DNA of 16,976 bases from Cyclostephanos tholiformis. Lineage: Eukaryota > Bacillariophyta > Thalassiosirophyceae > Thalassiosirales > Thalassiosiraceae. The position numbers were made by a program, and so were the translations under genes. The DNA lies in the NCBI GenBank assembly GCA_036939975.1, contig JALLPB010002030.1, positions 1 through 16,976 of the forward strand, read 5' to 3'. Below the pieces are notes generated by a model. It saw only the letters and a program-made list of their open reading frames with translations. It was not told the DNA's origin and searched no databases. Position 1 is the stretch's first letter. Each line of letters starts with the position of its first letter. Below are positions 16,402 to 16,976 of the stretch, in pieces.

Positions 16402-16976
16402 TCGGAAATTTAAGCGTTGTGTTGTTTGGTTAATCGGATCTGAACTAACTGCAAGAGTCTCTTTGCGAAGCAGCATCCTCGCACACACATGAAAATGTTT
16501 TCGTTTTTTGTTCTCATTTTTTAGTAATGCCGAATAATGGGGCCCGATAAATACAACCCTTCTTCTACTAATTAAAGAAAAGATATTATTATGAGAAGTA
16601 CATTTCAATGGATCATAATTCAGTGCTGATGTTACCGAATGATATTTAGGAAATGAGATTTCCCATTGCGACAGCAACATGGGTCGATGCTTGTGACATC
16701 AGGTTATGGAAAGTTTGTGCATAGTAAAATATAAAAATATATTTTCTATTCAAAATAAATTGAATGATTGTTAGATCTCTTACATCACCATCTCTTTGTT
16801 TCGTTGCTACCACTGTTATCATTTTGGTCGTGTCCCTGACCTTCTCCATTTATCTCATCCTTGCTGACATCACCATCAGTTTGAGAAAAGAGAGAACCCT
16901 ACTTCTTACAACATGGGAGCTTGACATGAGCCGTAAAAAAATAGATGTTTTAATAAATCGGAAGGAAGAAAGAAAA
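16402..16976. other. 3' flank of KRI1
   Basis: No confident gene. AATAAA at 16753-16758 could be a polyadenylation signal for KRI1. On the - strand a hydrophilic frame is open from about 16893 down to a TGA at 16785-16787 and reads QTDGDVSKDEINGEGQGHDQ, then NDNSGSNETKRW. It is preceded by a TAG or possible splice acceptor, so it could be the last exon of a convergent gene entering from the right. This is tentative. Confidence 0.35.

Noticed and set aside
1..16976. CRISPR array, tRNA or rRNA genes
   Set aside because: No regularly spaced identical repeats with unique spacers and no rRNA-like or cloverleaf tRNA sequence was noticed by eye; the repeats present are transposon-related or microsatellites.

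Overview
The window looks like nuclear DNA from a stramenopile alga, most probably a diatom. Three things point that way: Copia-type retrotransposons with algal hallmarks (a retropepsin reading DNQST, an integrase without the usual zinc finger, IPGV repeats between integrase and reverse transcriptase), a PiggyBac-type transposase relic of the kind I associate with diatom genomes, and a long intronless KRI1 gene. This rests on recalled family features, not on a search. About 13 kb of the 17 kb is mobile DNA or its debris; one conserved cellular gene sits at the right.

Layout. 1-660: no recognised gene. 664-2018: a non-autonomous DNA transposon with long terminal inverted repeats (33 bp perfect, then a decayed extension) and a low-complexity core. 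2040-2400: intergenic, with a strong inverted repeat. 2498-3014: a broken membrane-protein-like reading frame. 3397-3591: a short unassigned coding-like stretch. 3636-4851: a PiggyBac transposase pseudogene on the + strand, broken by stops, frame changes and a small deletion. 5116-5491: a + strand Gag relic of another retroelement. 5492-11219: a nearly intact Copia LTR retrotransposon on the - strand (element 1), with a 1711-codon Gag-Pol frame spoiled only at its very end. 11220-12280: a decayed, internally deleted relative (element 2), also on the - strand, whose 3' LTR appears to double as the 5' LTR of element 1. 12292-13029: an AT-rich fold-back repeat block. 13121-13309: a short Gly-rich coding relic. 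13531-16401: KRI1, a nucleolar factor for 40S ribosome assembly. 16402-16976: 3' flank.

How the parts relate. Element 1 carries all Copia functions in order: Gag with RGG tail and zinc knuckle, protease, integrase, reverse transcriptase, RNase H. Two features stand out. The bases directly after its 5' LTR, where a tRNA primer would bind, are a perfect 16-bp complement of a segment inside the LTR that both copies keep, which suggests self-priming of reverse transcription. The pol frame also runs through the whole 5' part of the 3' LTR and stops exactly at that complementary segment; the same frame is open in the other, diverged LTR. KRI1 is independent of the elements and looks functional.

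Several frame changes fall in homopolymer runs (for example 2862-2867, 4114-4122, 5206-5211, 5937-5942), so some apparent breaks could be assembly errors.
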